Below, piece after piece: positions 35,866-49,268 of a stretch of 64,000 bases of DNA. The stretch spans positions 712,354 to 776,353 of the forward strand of contig QANU01105209.1 of assembly GCA_003254905.1 (NCBI GenBank), written 5' to 3'. The notes below the pieces were generated by a model. It had not been told where the DNA came from. It was given only the letters and a program-made list of their open reading frames with translations, and made no database searches. Position numbers and translations under genes: made by a program. The first letter of the stretch is position 1, and each line of letters begins with the position of its first letter. Origin of the DNA: Nissolia schottii. Lineage: Eukaryota; Streptophyta; Magnoliopsida; Fabales; Fabaceae.

Positions 35866-36807
35866 CTAAAAAGGAGGAGGTTTAATCTCAGCACTTGAAC
35901 CTGCACCTGCACCACTGGCACCAGCACCGGTTCCAACCCATCCAAATAAATCACCGGGGACCGGGAACGGATAGCTGCTCCTCCCCATCATGTTCCTTCC
36001 TCCGCCTCCCACTGGGGCCGCATTGAAGAAAGGAACGGCGCTTCCACCACCGCCATCACCTCTAGCACCTTCTCCTCCGAACTGTCCAGAGGACTGCGAT
36101 GATGTCGCCGGCTGTTGTTGTTGAAGGAGGTTGTCACCATCATCATCCAAAGCCAAAGGAAGCCTCTCGAACATTGCATTTGCAAATGAAGCCGCCATCA
36201 GCACCACCGCCCCAGAAGCCACCAGAGGGGCCACCACGTTGCCCCCCACCACCTGGCCCTGCCCTCCCGAAAGGTACACCGACAGTCCCCCCGCTCCCGG
36301 AGGAGCCGGCGGCGGGAGCACCGTCCCGGTGATGGACAGGATCTCGAAGCGCCCGTGGAGCGTCACCACGGTTCCCCCAGGCTGGCGGAGAGTGACGTTG
36401 GCGACCGCGCCTGTCCCGCTGAGGACGGAGACTCCCCTCCCTCTCAGCCTTGCGTAGGTGGAGAGCGTCTCCACGAGCTCCGCCCCGGAGGAGACCTCCA
36501 GCACGTGAGAGCGCAGCGCGTTGGGGCTGTCTCGCGTCACTATGATGGGCGGCTTCGGCTTGTTCTTTGACCCCGCTGGACGGCCACGTGGACGGCGCCC
36601 TGTGGACTGCTCTGCGGCTGTTCCGCCTCCGCTTCCAGCACTGTCTTCAGCACCAGCACCGCCAGCGCTAGTAGCGTCGGTGGCGTCTTGTGTTAGATTG
36701 TAAGGATGTTGAGGGGTGGTATTAGGGGTTTGGAGGTGGAGATTGAAGAGGTCTGGGGCGGCGTTATTGAAGGCATGCTCATGATGGTTGCTGTTGTAGC
36801 CAGCCAT
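35866..36807 (-). CDS. Intronless AHL protein with one AT-hook, SOB3/ESC type
   Basis: One open frame of 313 aa. After an Asn/His/Gly-rich N terminus comes a single type-I AT-hook ([17 protein letters not shown], 71-87). The PPC/DUF296 domain spans about 95-220: [46 protein letters not shown] at 152-157, [20 protein letters not shown] and [18 protein letters not shown]. The tail is Gly/Gln-rich and ends in a short Pro/Phe motif. One hook plus no introns is the hallmark of the AHL clade that includes SOB3/AHL29 and ESC/AHL27, nuclear proteins that limit hypocotyl growth and affect senescence. By position beside RRM and ARID genes it matches At1g20900/At1g76500; the sequence alone also allows other clade members such as AHL20. 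The coding part is GC-rich against very AT-rich flanks, which makes false open frames on the opposite strand. Confidence 0.92.
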   Translation of the reverse strand: MAGYNSNHHEHAFNNAAPDLFNLHLQTPNTTPQHPYNLTQDATDATSAGGAGAEDSAGSGGGTAAEQSTGRRPRGRPAGSKNKPKPPIIVTRDSPNALRSHVLEVSSGAELVETLSTYARLRGRGVSVLSGTGAVANVTLRQPGGTVVTLHGRFEILSITGTVLPPPAPPGAGGLSVYLSGGQGQVVGGNVVAPLVASGAVVLMAASFANAMFERLPLALDDDGDNLLQQQQPATSSQSSGQFGGEGARGDGGGGSAVPFFNAAPVGGGGRNMMGRSSYPFPVPGDLFGWVGTGAGASGAGAGSSAEIKPPPF

Positions 36808-38340
36808 TCCCTCATCACTTCTCTCCCACCACTTGTTTGCCAGCTTAATTTTCTTCTGCTGCTTCTGATGGATCCGCAGGGAACCCTGCTAACAATTGGA
36901 TTCTTTATTTGTTTTTGTGCAGTGTACGTTACTGTTCTTCATCAAACCGGCCAGATCATGTGATGATTCAGTTTGAACATTAAAAGTCTAAATTAATAAT
37001 TACCTGTTGTGAATTATATTATAGGATGCTGGATCAGTACTCCATAACTAGCTAGCTAGCCAGGGCCCTAGCGAGCGAGCTTGCTTCCTTGCTTGCTTAA
37101 GGAAGGAAAGAATATCAGTAGTCAATTTGATCAGTGCTGTACGTATATCACGACTCGATCTCCAACCACATATATATATCGATCTTTCTCGATCGGTGAT
37201 GCGTATAAATTTGATGCGATCGAAGAGTGTGTAAAAGCAACGCTAATTAAGGTGGGAGGGAGGGAGGGAAGGGCAGAAGATAAGGAGGAATGAAAGTGAA
37301 AGTGAAAGTGGGAGTGGGAGGGTTTTGAGGACGAAATGGTGGAATGGGGGAAAGAAGCAAACAAATTTGCAGTACCAAAGAACAAAAGGACTTGTATTCC
37401 CCACCCACCAAAATGACCTCATTTCCCTCACGCTCTCATCACCCACCCAGCGCGTTACTATTACTACATTCTATAATTGCTGTTCAACCCTCCCAAACCC
37501 CTCCCTCAAAACCGAACCTAATTATTGACTACCATTAACACCATTACTTCAATTTTAATTAAAATGCGCCCTCCCCTTAATTAGTTTATTAACATGATAC
37601 TATTATATAATATAATAATACTACAAGTTGGAACATATATGGGAAATCATTTTTCACACTTGTCCTCTAATTAATGTCACTCCCGCTGTCTAATAATGCT
37701 TTGAACGGTTTTAATCAAATTGGACTATGTTTTCATTAGGTAGCAAGAACTGATTGATTCATGAACAGACTTTCTTCTTTTAAGAAATGTTTTAACCTCC
37801 TAACTTAATTAATTCTTATCCTAACAATAGCTATGCATGTACGTAACAGTCTTAACTTTTTTACTCTCTCTATTCTATTCCTCAAAATAAAAGTATCATC
37901 TATGAGATTGGTAAAAAGATAATTAGGCTAATAAAATAGGACTCTCAATCATTTTTTTTTCCTTCATGAAATTGATGTGTTTTAAAAGACCAAAACAATT
38001 GATTTGATTTTAGTTACAATAACATATAAACAGAAAACTTATCACCATGCATAATTTAAAATTTTATATTATCATCCAATTATTTATTTTATCACATCAT
38101 CCAAAGTGATTAAGTCCCAATCATAACTCCAACCTCAAAAGTTTTTATGTACAACGGCACATATATACGATTGATAACAAAAAAAAAAAAATTCACTAAA
38201 AGGATAGTGCAATGAAACTCAAACGTAAAATTATGAAAACAAAATGAATTGTAATTGAATTATAAAATTGTCTTCAAATATTTTTGTTAACATTTACTTT
38301 CAATTTTTTTTAAATAGGTGGATTAATTTTTATTTGAATC

Positions 38341-38807
38341 TAAGGGAGTGTTTGACAATTTCCAAGACTAAGTTAACTAGATACTATTGGGTCTAATTTT
38401 ATAAAAATCGTGTTTGGTAAACATCTTTGAACTAATTTTAAAAATATCTAATTTTCAAAAAAAACATATAATTTTTTTTCTCTTTCCCACAATTTCACTT
38501 TTTACTTCTCACCAATTTTTGTAGGTCCATAATTCTTTTTTTTTTAATTTAAAATCTTTTCTCTTATTTCATATTCTCATCTCATCATATTTTATTATTA
38601 TTTGATATGAATTTATTTTGTTAATATCCATTAGTTTATTTGATTATTTATAAATATTAATAATTTATAAAATATTTTAAAATTAATTTTAAGTTAGTTG
38701 CGAACCAAATAATGTTTAATAAAAAATTAGTTTTTTTTATTCAAATTTACAAAACTAGTTTTATTGTATACAGGTAACTTGGTTACTAATGTTGTCAAAC
38801 ACCCTTA
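38341..38807. mobile_element. MITE-like non-autonomous DNA transposon, about 467 bp
   Basis: The left end reads TAAGGGAGTGTTTGACAA. The reverse complement of the right end reads TAAGGGTGTTTGACAAC, so the inverted ends match over about 16 bp with one small gap. The inside is AT-rich and non-coding, with partly complementary arms (for example CGTGTTTGGTAAACATC near the left end and GAACCAAATAATGTTTAAT near the right). The size and the GGGTGTTTG ends resemble stem-loop MITEs of legumes. Confidence 0.6.
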
Positions 38808-41377
38808 ATTAATTCAACTTAATTTATATTAAATTAATCTGTTTTAATTTTAATAATGTCAACAAGTGCTATTCAGGGGTCACATGCCGGGCATCACACA
38901 TACGACAAAAAATGTTGCAAATACATTAAATAAATAAATAAATATTATATTGCCGATTATCATTGCTTACGTGAATAAAATATAAAACTAAACGAACGAT
39001 TGGATCTCACGCGCCTTAGAACATCTTTGTTGTCTTTATTTTATTTTAATAAAAGTTTAGGTAAATTTAACATCGATTATTTCATTAAAGTTGAGGAGTC
39101 TTTTCAAGACTCTTTGAGCACGTAAGAGACAGAGGCAAGAGGGGACTCGTAGGGGCCATGGTCTCCCAACTTCTTGAAATATTTTTTATATACCTTTAAT
39201 ATATAGATTAATTTACTGGTGGGGTCTTTTATAGAAGAAAATGCTTTATTGTATAATAATTTTAATAAAAATGAGAGGAATTTTAACAGTAATGATACAC
39301 AATACATAATATGTTTACTTTAGTCTTAATTGTTTTAAAATATGATTTAGATAAAATTTGTCTCTTGTAATCTTTGTCCAAAGCATAATTTAGGAGATAG
39401 TAGTAAGTTAATTATAAATTCAAAAATTAATTTAAAAATAATGTTGAACTAGGACAATAATTTAAATGGTGGAAGTATATATATCAACACAAAGTGGGTT
39501 GAATGATATCCAAGCTCACCACCTTTTAAAAAGGTTTCAGGTTTGAGATTTAGGGAGAAAACAATCTATGTTTAAAGGGGTAGTCACATTTATCCAAGTT
39601 GAAATCCGAATAATAAAAAAAAGTATTTACACATCATCGATTAAAGTAGCTCTCATATCAACAATAAAATCAAACTCATGCTATTTTAAAATACAAGCTC
39701 GCTTTTTATTAACCGTATCAACCATGTTCACATGTTTGTTGTCTTAACTCTTGAGCATGCTTATTCATGAGAAGCAAGTAATTTGGATACTTTTTAGATT
39801 AAAAAAAATATAGGGAAATATCGGCATAGCATGTTTGATGAGAAACCCTAAAGATATAAAGATCATGACACCCTAACACACTTTGACTCAGAACAAAGAA
39901 TAGGATAAAATCCTTCCCTACTAAACTCCTAAGAATAGGATAAGAGCAAGAAATTGATCACCCAATTTCTTGATGCAACAAACAAAGCAAATTACTCGCC
40001 TTGCACACAAAGAGATCACCCATTTACAAAGAAAGTTTTATAAAGAGAAAACAATAAAAATTTCATTCATCAAAAAGTCCTTATACTAGTTTATAATTAA
40101 GGTATTTATAATTAACCTCTTACATTGCATTCAAATTTAAGCTAAAGATAAAACAAAATATAAACTTAATTTAAACTAAAGATAAGTCCCATAATAATAG
40201 AGCTAAGATTGAACTAATAAAATAAAATAAATTTAAATGTTTTAAATACTTAAAATCAATAAATAAAACATAACTAAAATAAGATTGTGATCTAACATGA
40301 TCTAAATACGATAACGTCAATTCGTAGCATGTTAAAATTTTCACCTGGTATATAATGTCCAATTTATTAATTATTTTCGACCCCTTGTACGTGTATCAAT
40401 GTTCCTCTAACATTTATTACCGAATAAAAATGCTAAAATGTCAATAAAAAATTTCTCGAATTTAATTGTCAAAATACATTAGTTGCTTGCTCGCCTTTAA
40501 AAGCACCTAAAGATTTCTCAATTTATATAACTTTGAACAGTCGATTTTAAGAGGCGTCCAGTATTTCAGGACAAAGGAATACCATAATATAATATGCTTA
40601 GTTTGTAAGTTGTAAGTGCTTTGTTTGAATAGACAAGTCGCTATTTAAGATAGAATAGTCGCCATGTGAGTTGAGTTATAAGGCACTTCCACTAAAACAC
40701 ACGCCTGTTAATTGATTCTAAGGTTAGGAGGCATAATCAATTAATCATAATGATGCAAAGAATCCAAAAACTCGCGTAGAAAGAAGAAAAGTGTTTTATT
40801 CAACACATCAACCCCAATTGTTGTCTATGGAGTGGCACTTGATTCCTTCCCGATAAATTTTTAGCTACCTTCAAAATAAAAAAGAACAAAAAAAAGAGTA
40901 GCATTTTGTTTACATTTTAATTAGCTTTATAAGTTGCTATATATAGTTAACCTATAGTTAGTTAGTTGTCTTAACTATATATAACACTCCTCGAAGCATT
41001 CGTTCTTTTATTATTAATAAAATGAAATAAACCTGTGGTAATATTTCTCCTATTTTTAATTATGAAGATGATGGAGGATAAAGGCTGAATTTTGCTAATA
41101 TTTCTCCTATGCCTAATTATGAAGATGATGAAAGATAAAGGTTGAGTTTAGAGAATGGGTGTAATTAAGACTTAAGACGATGAACGTGAAGTGAAAGCAA
41201 GTGATTCACTCTAAACTTTTCAATTTTCACCTTAATTTTGTGTAATATGATTTATAAAGTCGCTTTTTTTTTAGATGCTGATTACTAATGAGTTATTAAT
41301 TTGTATTATATAATTTAGGGGTATAAAAATTTATTAATTTAATAATTTGAGGATGCCAAACTTCACATTATAATTAG

Positions 41378-42127
41378 GAGTATAAAATGGGATGAGCTGA
41401 GCTAAATTTTGGCTTAAATAGATTTGACCTACTTCTAAATTTTTTGGCCTGAGTTTGGACCTATTACCCGTCATAGAGTTTTTTTCTAAGGTTTGGTCTG
41501 GCTTTTTTAAAAGACTGATCTGCCTAAAAACATGTTTACAAACCTACTTAAAACAAAGAAAAATAAAAAAGCTTAGATATCATTTATCATTGAAGTTATA
41601 AATATGGTATATCTAAATAAGTCATTAACAAAAAATAGAGAAAAAAAAATATTTTGCCCAACCATTTAAGTTTAACACTATCAAAATAAGCATGACAGAA
41701 GATGAATTATATTAATAACTAGGAAAGAAGAACAATCTACAATGATTGAAGTGATATAACAACAGAAGGTAAATTAACAAGTTTTATAGAGCAAACAAAA
41801 ATATGAAATGCTAGATGCCTAGATTTGAGACAAATGACAAAGGAACGAAGAGTCAAAGAAAAAGATTTGACTCTATTTATATGGGAGTCAGAAAAATGAG
41901 AAGCAAAAAAATTTTATATATGATTAAGCCTTATTATAAGAATATGATATGATTTTTTATCAAAGAATATGGAAAGATATATTTTTATAAATATGTCGGC
42001 TTGTTAGACCTAATAGATTTCTTTTATTTTCTATGACCTAATCTATTTTGCTAAAAAGACTTTTTTAGATATATTAGGCCGAGTTAGGCCTTAAACGAAT
42101 TAGGCTAAAGACCCCAACTATTGTTAT
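41378..42127. mobile_element. Possible non-autonomous DNA transposon with GGCCT/GGCTT-rich termini
   Basis: The block is bordered on the left by ATTATAATTAGGAGTATAA and on the right by a sequence whose reverse complement is ATTATAATTAGGGATAACA. Inside both ends are related motifs (left TTTTGGCTTAAATAG, TTTTTTGGCCTGAG; right AGTTAGGCCTTAAACG). Ends and direct repeats are blurred, so this is a tentative call. Confidence 0.35.
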
Positions 42128-43992
42128 CCCTAATTATAATTATAATTATAATGCCTAGATATATAACACTAATGAGCTTTTATAGATAAATCCTTCACTT
42201 GATTATGAAGCTATATAGAAGTTTTAAGAATTTTCTTACTAAAAATGGATTTCAGTCATTGATTTGAAAGATGGATGACGAAAGACAAAGGATATGGAAA
42301 TGAATAGTCCAAATCCCTATGTAAGTAAGAAAAGGAATGAGACTAGGAGGGTTGAGACAGATTTTGTAAACTCGTACTTGCACCTGAACCACTCCCTTTC
42401 TTCAAAAGACAAACCCAACTTGGTTATGAATAATGGCCGAGTTTAATTAAACCAACATAATATTTATGCAAAATATATAAACGGACATTATATATGTAAA
42501 AAGCTGGTCCTAAAATATGGAATCAAGAGAAAAAAAATCAAAAGATACTTTACAATGTATCTATTAAAAATAATCGTATATCAATATCAAAATAATACCA
42601 TGTTATATAAAATGTGTTAGTTAAAGTAGTATTATTATTTTATAATTTATCACAACTTAATTACTTCAATCAAAAAATGACCCGTCAGACCAAAAATTGT
42701 ATAAAATCTTATTTTTAAAACTCTGATATACCCCTAATAAACTCTCAGCCTGTACAAGTTATCAAATTAGGATGCCTCTTGAACAGTAAACACCCATCCC
42801 TTCAGAAAGACGTAAGAAATTTTCGCTTTTATAAGCAATTCTCAGATTTGACAGCTCCTGTGACAAGAATAATTGATTCTCGTGACATGCATGATCCAAT
42901 TTAACAATTGTGGAATTACCTACATTCTTTGTCACTAGCCTCCTAGGTATAAACCAATGATTAGTTGATCATACACTCTAAACAATCTACAGTACACGTC
43001 AGTTTTCCGAGAAAATGCATATGGTTACTGAGAATTTTTCTGACGTGCTGAAAGAAATTATGGATACTTGCTCAAATACTGAATCACCATTCATCAGACC
43101 CAAAAATCCCAATCCCAATCCCAAAACTAGGCTTCTCTATGGGCTATTGAGTGAGGTTTGCTAAGATGACATGTTTTTACAACCTTTGAACAACCCTCAC
43201 ACAGAGATGTGAGGCCCACACTTTGTATGAGAGTTGTTTGTCAAAATTGTTTTTGGTTATCCTAGCTTTTCTCCTATTGAGCTAACTGCCAGTAGTAGAG
43301 TTGTTATAGCCTATTCAGTATTCACGGTCTCTCTGACCATGATAAAAGCAGTGTCAACAAAAATTACCGGTGATTAAAATACAGAAAAAAAATTGGCATG
43401 TAGCTGCCAACATTACAGAGGCATGCCAGGAAAATGGCTATGATAATCTCTACCATTAAAATTTTGACATGGGTTAAGGTTTAACGATAGAAGTAATGTT
43501 ACATACCACAAATCACACATCTATACTATTATATTTACATTTTGGATTTGCTAAGAATCGTAGGAACATTTTTCTGTAGTCCACGTGCAATAGGAAGACG
43601 TTATACATCAAATGATCCTCTTCGCCACTCTCTAACATTTTGTCAATTTAAATTTTCGCAAGCAACGAGCCTTTGAACGAGTCCTCTAACTAACTTGGAC
43701 TATTGCTAATGATCCGCAGCGAGAAAGTACAACTAGGTAAAAAAACAATATTTTTGGGTAACTAGCTAGGTGAAAAGTAATTTAACACAAGAAAATGAAG
43801 CATATAGCATCGGTGAAATTGGGTAATTTACCTAGAAAAGAAAAATAATAGTAAAGTTGGGTGGTAGTTTCAACTTGCAACTAATCCAACAGGGCTAGAT
43901 CAATTCCAGGAACAACGATGCCCTGCTTTGTTTACCGAAATTCAACTCCTTAGTGAGCAACTTGGAGAAGCCAATCATTCAAAGGAGGAAAC

Positions 43993-46900
43993 TTACACAG
44001 CTCCCTGCTCAAAGGGAACGCGTACAAAGAGACGGCCATGCAAACTAACGACAGCAGATGTCTGAAGCGGATCAATTCTAGCAGGTAAGTTCACAACCTG
44101 AAGAAACCACAAATCTCAGTCAAGCAATTTCACTGAAGAAACTAAGTATTCTAGTAGTAACATCATAAATTCTACCACTACTGTCATCGTCATTATATGC
44201 TACTGCAAATAGCATTTCTCAAGATTATGTTGAAGTAACATTGTCACCTTTTTGAAAGGGGTAATTCCCCACGGATTGTCAACCTGTTCCGGCAGGCCAG
44301 TTATAACAAGACGACCAACTGGATCTGATTGGACTCGCACCTGGATCAATAAAAATTGAAACCATGAAATACATATAGCATCTAACTTTTTAACATGACA
44401 AATGGCGTCATATTGCAAACATAAACTTTGGCAGAATTTTGTCTCGATCACAAAAAGACATCCGAAAAGCCAAAAACAACCAATTTAGATTACTAGAAAT
44501 TGGAAGAAGTGATTTCTACCCGACATCTATGCACTTATGTTTCCAAAATCTATAACTTCAAGGTAATAATTTATTGTTTTCTAATTGTTTTTATTGATTG
44601 TCATGTTTGAATAACTAAGGACTTGCCAACTAAAATCTGCACGCACTACAACCAACAGAATTAAGGGTACAAATTCACAAGTATTTTTCACACAAAATAA
44701 ATAACAAAGGATAGAGAGATAAGGAACCAAAGTGATTACCTCCTCACGAAGGAGCCCGGGAACTAGTGCATAGACCTCAAAACAATCCTTCTGGACATGG
44801 ATACAGCAAATAATCCAAACTTATTTATTATCTATATTTATTTATTTTTAAAAGAAAAAAATGACTATTTTAAAAGAGAGAGAAAATATGGCACATGGTA
44901 GAAAGGACATTGACAGCTTCAGAATAAAACCAAACAGACTTACAGTTTCTCTAACATTGATCTTCACCCAATCAGCTGGGGGTCCAATGTCCACAATTGC
45001 TGTGGCCAATCTACAAAATGAAAATCATTTAGAATTGGTTCATTAAAATACTGAAACTTAAACGAAGCCTCAGAGCATACATTTTTTGCTTTGTAAGCAG
45101 AGATTATAAATGGCCAAATTGATACAGAAATCAGTAATAGTGAATGCCAAAGGGCCTCCCTGCACTCATTTTCTCTGTCTGTGGGAGGAAGGACACAGAT
45201 ATAGCAACCTTAGGGGAGGAAGGGTGTGATATAGAAATGCAGGGGCAGCCCTTCAAGGACTTGAATGAGTTGTGGATAGGGTAGTAGGACTGTGACACAC
45301 TGAATTGTGCTGTGTTGTTAATTCTTTATTTGATTGTGCTGTAAACTAACTAACCAAGAATTTTAATAGAAAAATAGCATCTACTAATTGGGTAATAGAA
45401 AAAATAATCAATCAAAATCAGTTTTCTTTTTTTAATAAAATTAATCAATATCTAGACCTTAACACGAAATACAAGACCATGGATGCATAAGGCCCAATGT
45501 GATCGGAAGATAATGACTATATGTATAGGACTACAGATAATTTAACACTCACAGAAAAGACCAGTAACTTAACTGTCTATCTCCTTCGATATGTCCAGCT
45601 TTCTCAGGATGCTCAAGACCAGATGGGATCCTCTGTTTATTAATCACACCTGAATAATTGAAGCATGGAGAATGAGGTTGTAAATTGTAATTAATTTAAA
45701 TAACAATTGGTAATGTTTGTAGTGAACATACCAATACTCTTGAGGTTCTTTTCCCGTTTTGGAGTGGAACTGGAGTTCTTATCCTATGCAAGAAAATACA
45801 AGAGCTTAAGTGATAGAAACATTGGCATAAAATATTCACATATATAAATACATACACAACCACAAAACAAATAAGAATGTAAAGTTTAAAGGTCTCAACA
45901 GACCTTAATAACTGGCTCAGCAACCTCACCATATCCTAGAAGTCGCTGAGCATGCCAACCTTGCATTGCACGTGCTGCGGCATCCCTGCGTGCCCTACCT
46001 GAGCCAGAGCCTGGAGCTTGGTAAACACTGGTCTGCAAAAGAAACTCATTATTTGCTAAATATGAACAAAATAGTAGCAGGAGGTATTTTGTTACATGCT
46101 TCCTGTATCTGTCAAATGCTTCTTGATGTAAAACATTAACACTTTCAACGGTTTTCATTTTGGGCTGGAATAAACACCAACTTCAACATTTGATCCCTAA
46201 GCTAAAGGCCTCACTGATTGGGAGTTTTGGGGACACAGCAGCCACATCCGTCCACATTTGATTGTGTCACCAGCAATGGCAGCAATTTCCAGCATTGTTG
46301 GTATTTGTTTTGGTTTGTTGTTTCCATTTTTTTAAGCACTCGGTTTGATTAACATGGCGATATAAAGAATATAAGAGACAATGGCAAATGATTAATCCTC
46401 TACATCAAAGCTGTTACCATTTTTGTGAATCATGCATTCTGCTTTCAACCATATCATGGTGTTTACCCATTTGTTTTGTTAAGAATATACTATTCTGCTT
46501 TTGATTTGTCTCAAAGATTCTATGCTTTTATGGGATTATACTTTTTAGGAATAGCCCTTCTTTTATTGTTTTAATCACTTCAATATGATGACTATGTTAT
46601 TTCTTTTACACATAGAAGTGTATATTTTGACTATTTTACTTAATGTATAAGTCAGATGCCTTAATTCTAGCAGTCATTTTGATTAAATCCAGTCATGTGA
46701 AGTGCATTTGCTTCAAACCCCAACTTCTGCGCCTCTTGCAACATAGATGTAATTAGATAAAGGAGCTTATTCTTTGTTCATACTTCATAACTAATCAGAC
46801 CCATCACATGACAAAGGGTTTAGGGTATAACTCATGCAACAGTGCAATCTAAGAAAAAAAAATACACAAACCTCTTTTTCCACACTTGAAGATTGATGTA

Positions 46901-49268
46901 ATGATCCAACAGGGAGCTGTAGCTCCCCAGTCTCTCTCTTATGCTTTTCATACTCTAAAAGTGCCTGAATAAAATTGACAAATTTCAGGAGTGATAAAAG
47001 GTAACAAAAGTCACATTTGAAATGGTGCAAGGCAGTAAAGGAGACACAATGGCAACTCTTTGTTTCAATTTTATTGGTTTCCAGAAGTCCTGTGACAAAG
47101 ACAACAAATACCATGGGAAGGTAAAGTAGAGACAGGATACACACTTTTTCTTTTACATTTAAAGAGTAGATATTACATTGGCATCAATTCAAACAGAAAA
47201 AGATAGATGCACACATCATTGGATCTCTCAGAAAAACATTGGCATTTTTTGTATCAAGTAACAACAGTTATAGTCTATCAAATTGATCATTGTTTGCAAT
47301 GAGAAAGATGCAGTTTTACCAATAGTTAGAGATTCATGAAAAGTAAATATTACCTTCTCGTAAAAGATTCTAAATGTCCACGAGACTGTAGTGCAGGTCC
47401 TGTGAGAGAGACGTATTCAATGTAATAGTGAGTGAAGGATATTTGCTTTGAAATGATTTATCAAGAGACATTTTATCTCTTAGAAACTAAATATAAATGC
47501 TAATAACAATCAGTTATAAACAACTTAGAGACTACAAAGTTTTTATCAATGGCACTAAACCACAGAAATACCAGGGGGGTGTGTGTGTGTGTNNNNNNNN
47601 NNNNNNNNNNGGGGGGGGGGTTATGCAGGCTTAGTAAGAACAAGGGAGGCAAGCACCCCCCCTCCTTCTTAGATACATATGGGCCCACTTTTATTAGTTC
47701 CTTCTAAATATAACAGTTGCCCCATGAGATAAAATTTAAAAAGTGTTAGTAAAAACCTTTAAGTAATCACCATGAATGAAGTATTCCGTTATTCCATATG
47801 TTACTCCCATCAACAACCAAACTCAAACAGTGGGGTTGTGGTGGAGAGATGACACACAGTGCGACAAGAAAAAAACAGTCAATTGAAGAAGCGTCATTCT
47901 TGACTTCTATAAAGGTAATGATATGTATATTAAGAACTATGAAACATGTTTTTCGCTCTAGTAAGAACTAAATATGTTTTTATTAGCACATACTATGGTA
48001 TTTATTTGATATATAATTTATTATTTTTGACCTTCCCTTTGACATTTTCCATATCCTATCCTTGTGAGAACTACAAAACTATAACATCTGTAGGACTTAC
48101 TTTGGGGGGTGGAAAGACTCTCCTACTTGCCGCCACAACTTAGATGCAGTTACCTGCACATAATCAGTAAATAAGATCAGTTCTGTCACCTATAAGTAAA
48201 AACGGCCAAAACATTTTGACACCAACTCAAAGAATTTACAAAGGTCAAACAAAGAAATATGAAATGATGTTCCACAAATGACAATAGAATTAATTTTTGA
48301 GCAATAACAGTAACGGCAGAGTTGGCTTGAAGTTTGCAAATCACAATAACAGTAACGGCAGCGTTGGCAGTGTTAAACTTTAGAATGCAAACAATCATGG
48401 GGATGGTCAACAAGCAAACAAAGTTATGAAGTGTCAATAATAATGCAGGAGATGGATCTATACCACTTCATAGCCACCTAGTCTGATAACAGCTCTCCAT
48501 AACCTACAGACCATGGGAAAGTAAGGAATCAGCTAACAGAAGTCAGAGCAGTGAAGAAACACATTGAAAAAATAGTATCTAGGATGAGCAACCCAAGCAT
48601 GCTTGAATTGGCCTCTAAAATGCTAACAAGAAAAGGGTGTAATCCAACAGAGTTAGGAGGGATATTATTATACGCACTTAAGGCAATTTAGTGGCTCTCC
48701 ATAAAACTTAGGAGGCTTGAACTCCAACGACCTCTCTCTGTAGAAACTCTCCAGCTCTTTCATAAATGATTCTCTTTCGGAACACAAACCAGAGTCGTCA
48801 TAAATAGCCATCTGCTGGCGAAACATAAGATAATTACAATCTTTGAAAGGATCACAATTAACAAAACGTTGCTCTGATATCTCTTACTAGAAGTACCTCA
48901 GTATCATTCAGCACGTTCTTCATTTCTCTAACATTCCTTTCTTTCAGCTTCGGACTCGGAGTGACCTGTTCCTGGTGCGTAGGGGTTTTAGCATCTTCGA
49001 GGTGCGCATTGTCGCCCTCTATCTTGATTTCCGGCACATGAACGAGGGTAGAATCGCCATTTTTGTTGTCATCACCCCGATCAGCCATCACTTCATCTTG
49101 CTGCAGCTGAGCAGGGGACTTGGGAGCTGACGCGTGAGGAGGAGAATCCACATTCTGATCCTTCTCGGAGACAGCAGAATGCTGGCGTTGCAAATCGGCA
49201 TCATCATCAACGAGCATTGTGTCGGAATTTCCATGGGAGTTATCCCCTAGTTTCTCACCATCCTCCAT
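43993..49268 (-). CDS. ARID/BRIGHT DNA-binding protein with HSP20-like C-terminal domain, ARID5/6-like
   Basis: Thirteen minus-strand exons: 48897-49268, 48678-48811, 48464-48503, 48101-48153, 47354-47399, 46872-46964, 45904-46032, 45732-45783, 45574-45649, 44944-45010, 44740-44790, 44248-44340, 43993-44097. They join in phase to 436 aa, the length of Arabidopsis ARID5/6 as I recall it. An acidic, disordered N terminus (1-124) precedes the ARID (about 134-225): FMKELESFYRERSLEFKPPK, LWRAVIRLGGYEVV, ASKLWRQVGESFHPP, SWTFRIFYEKALLEYE. A linker contains RARRDAAARAMQGWHAQRLL. The last four exons form an alpha-crystallin/HSP20-like fold: IVDIGPPADWVKINV, YALVPGLLREEVRVQ, GRLVITGLPEQ, LHGRLFVRVPF. 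The family binds AT-rich DNA in the nucleus. The intron between exons 5 and 4 holds a GT-repeat and a small N gap. Position next to the SOB3/ESC-type AHL gene mirrors Arabidopsis. Confidence 0.92.
47579..47628. repeat. (GT)n repeat, 18-N gap and poly-G run in an ARID gene intron
   Basis: A GT run (about 47580-47592) enters 18 Ns (47593-47610) and leaves into a run of ten or more G. This is a simple-sequence assembly break inside an intron and does not touch coding sequence. Confidence 0.9.

Larger units (their letters stand above)
36808..43992. other. 7.2 kb intergenic region upstream of the AHL gene
   Basis: 36,808-37,500 holds the AHL leader/promoter with GCTAGC, GGGA and GTGAAA repeats. 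Beyond that, very AT-rich DNA contains at least one MITE-like element (38341-38807) and a possible second (about 41378-42127). 43,000-43,990 is less AT-rich and next to the 3' end of the ARID gene. No coding region was recognised. Confidence 0.45.

Noticed and set aside
36099..36703. Several plus-strand frames across the intronless AHL gene
   Set aside because: Shadows caused by the GC-rich codons of the AHL coding sequence on the other strand.
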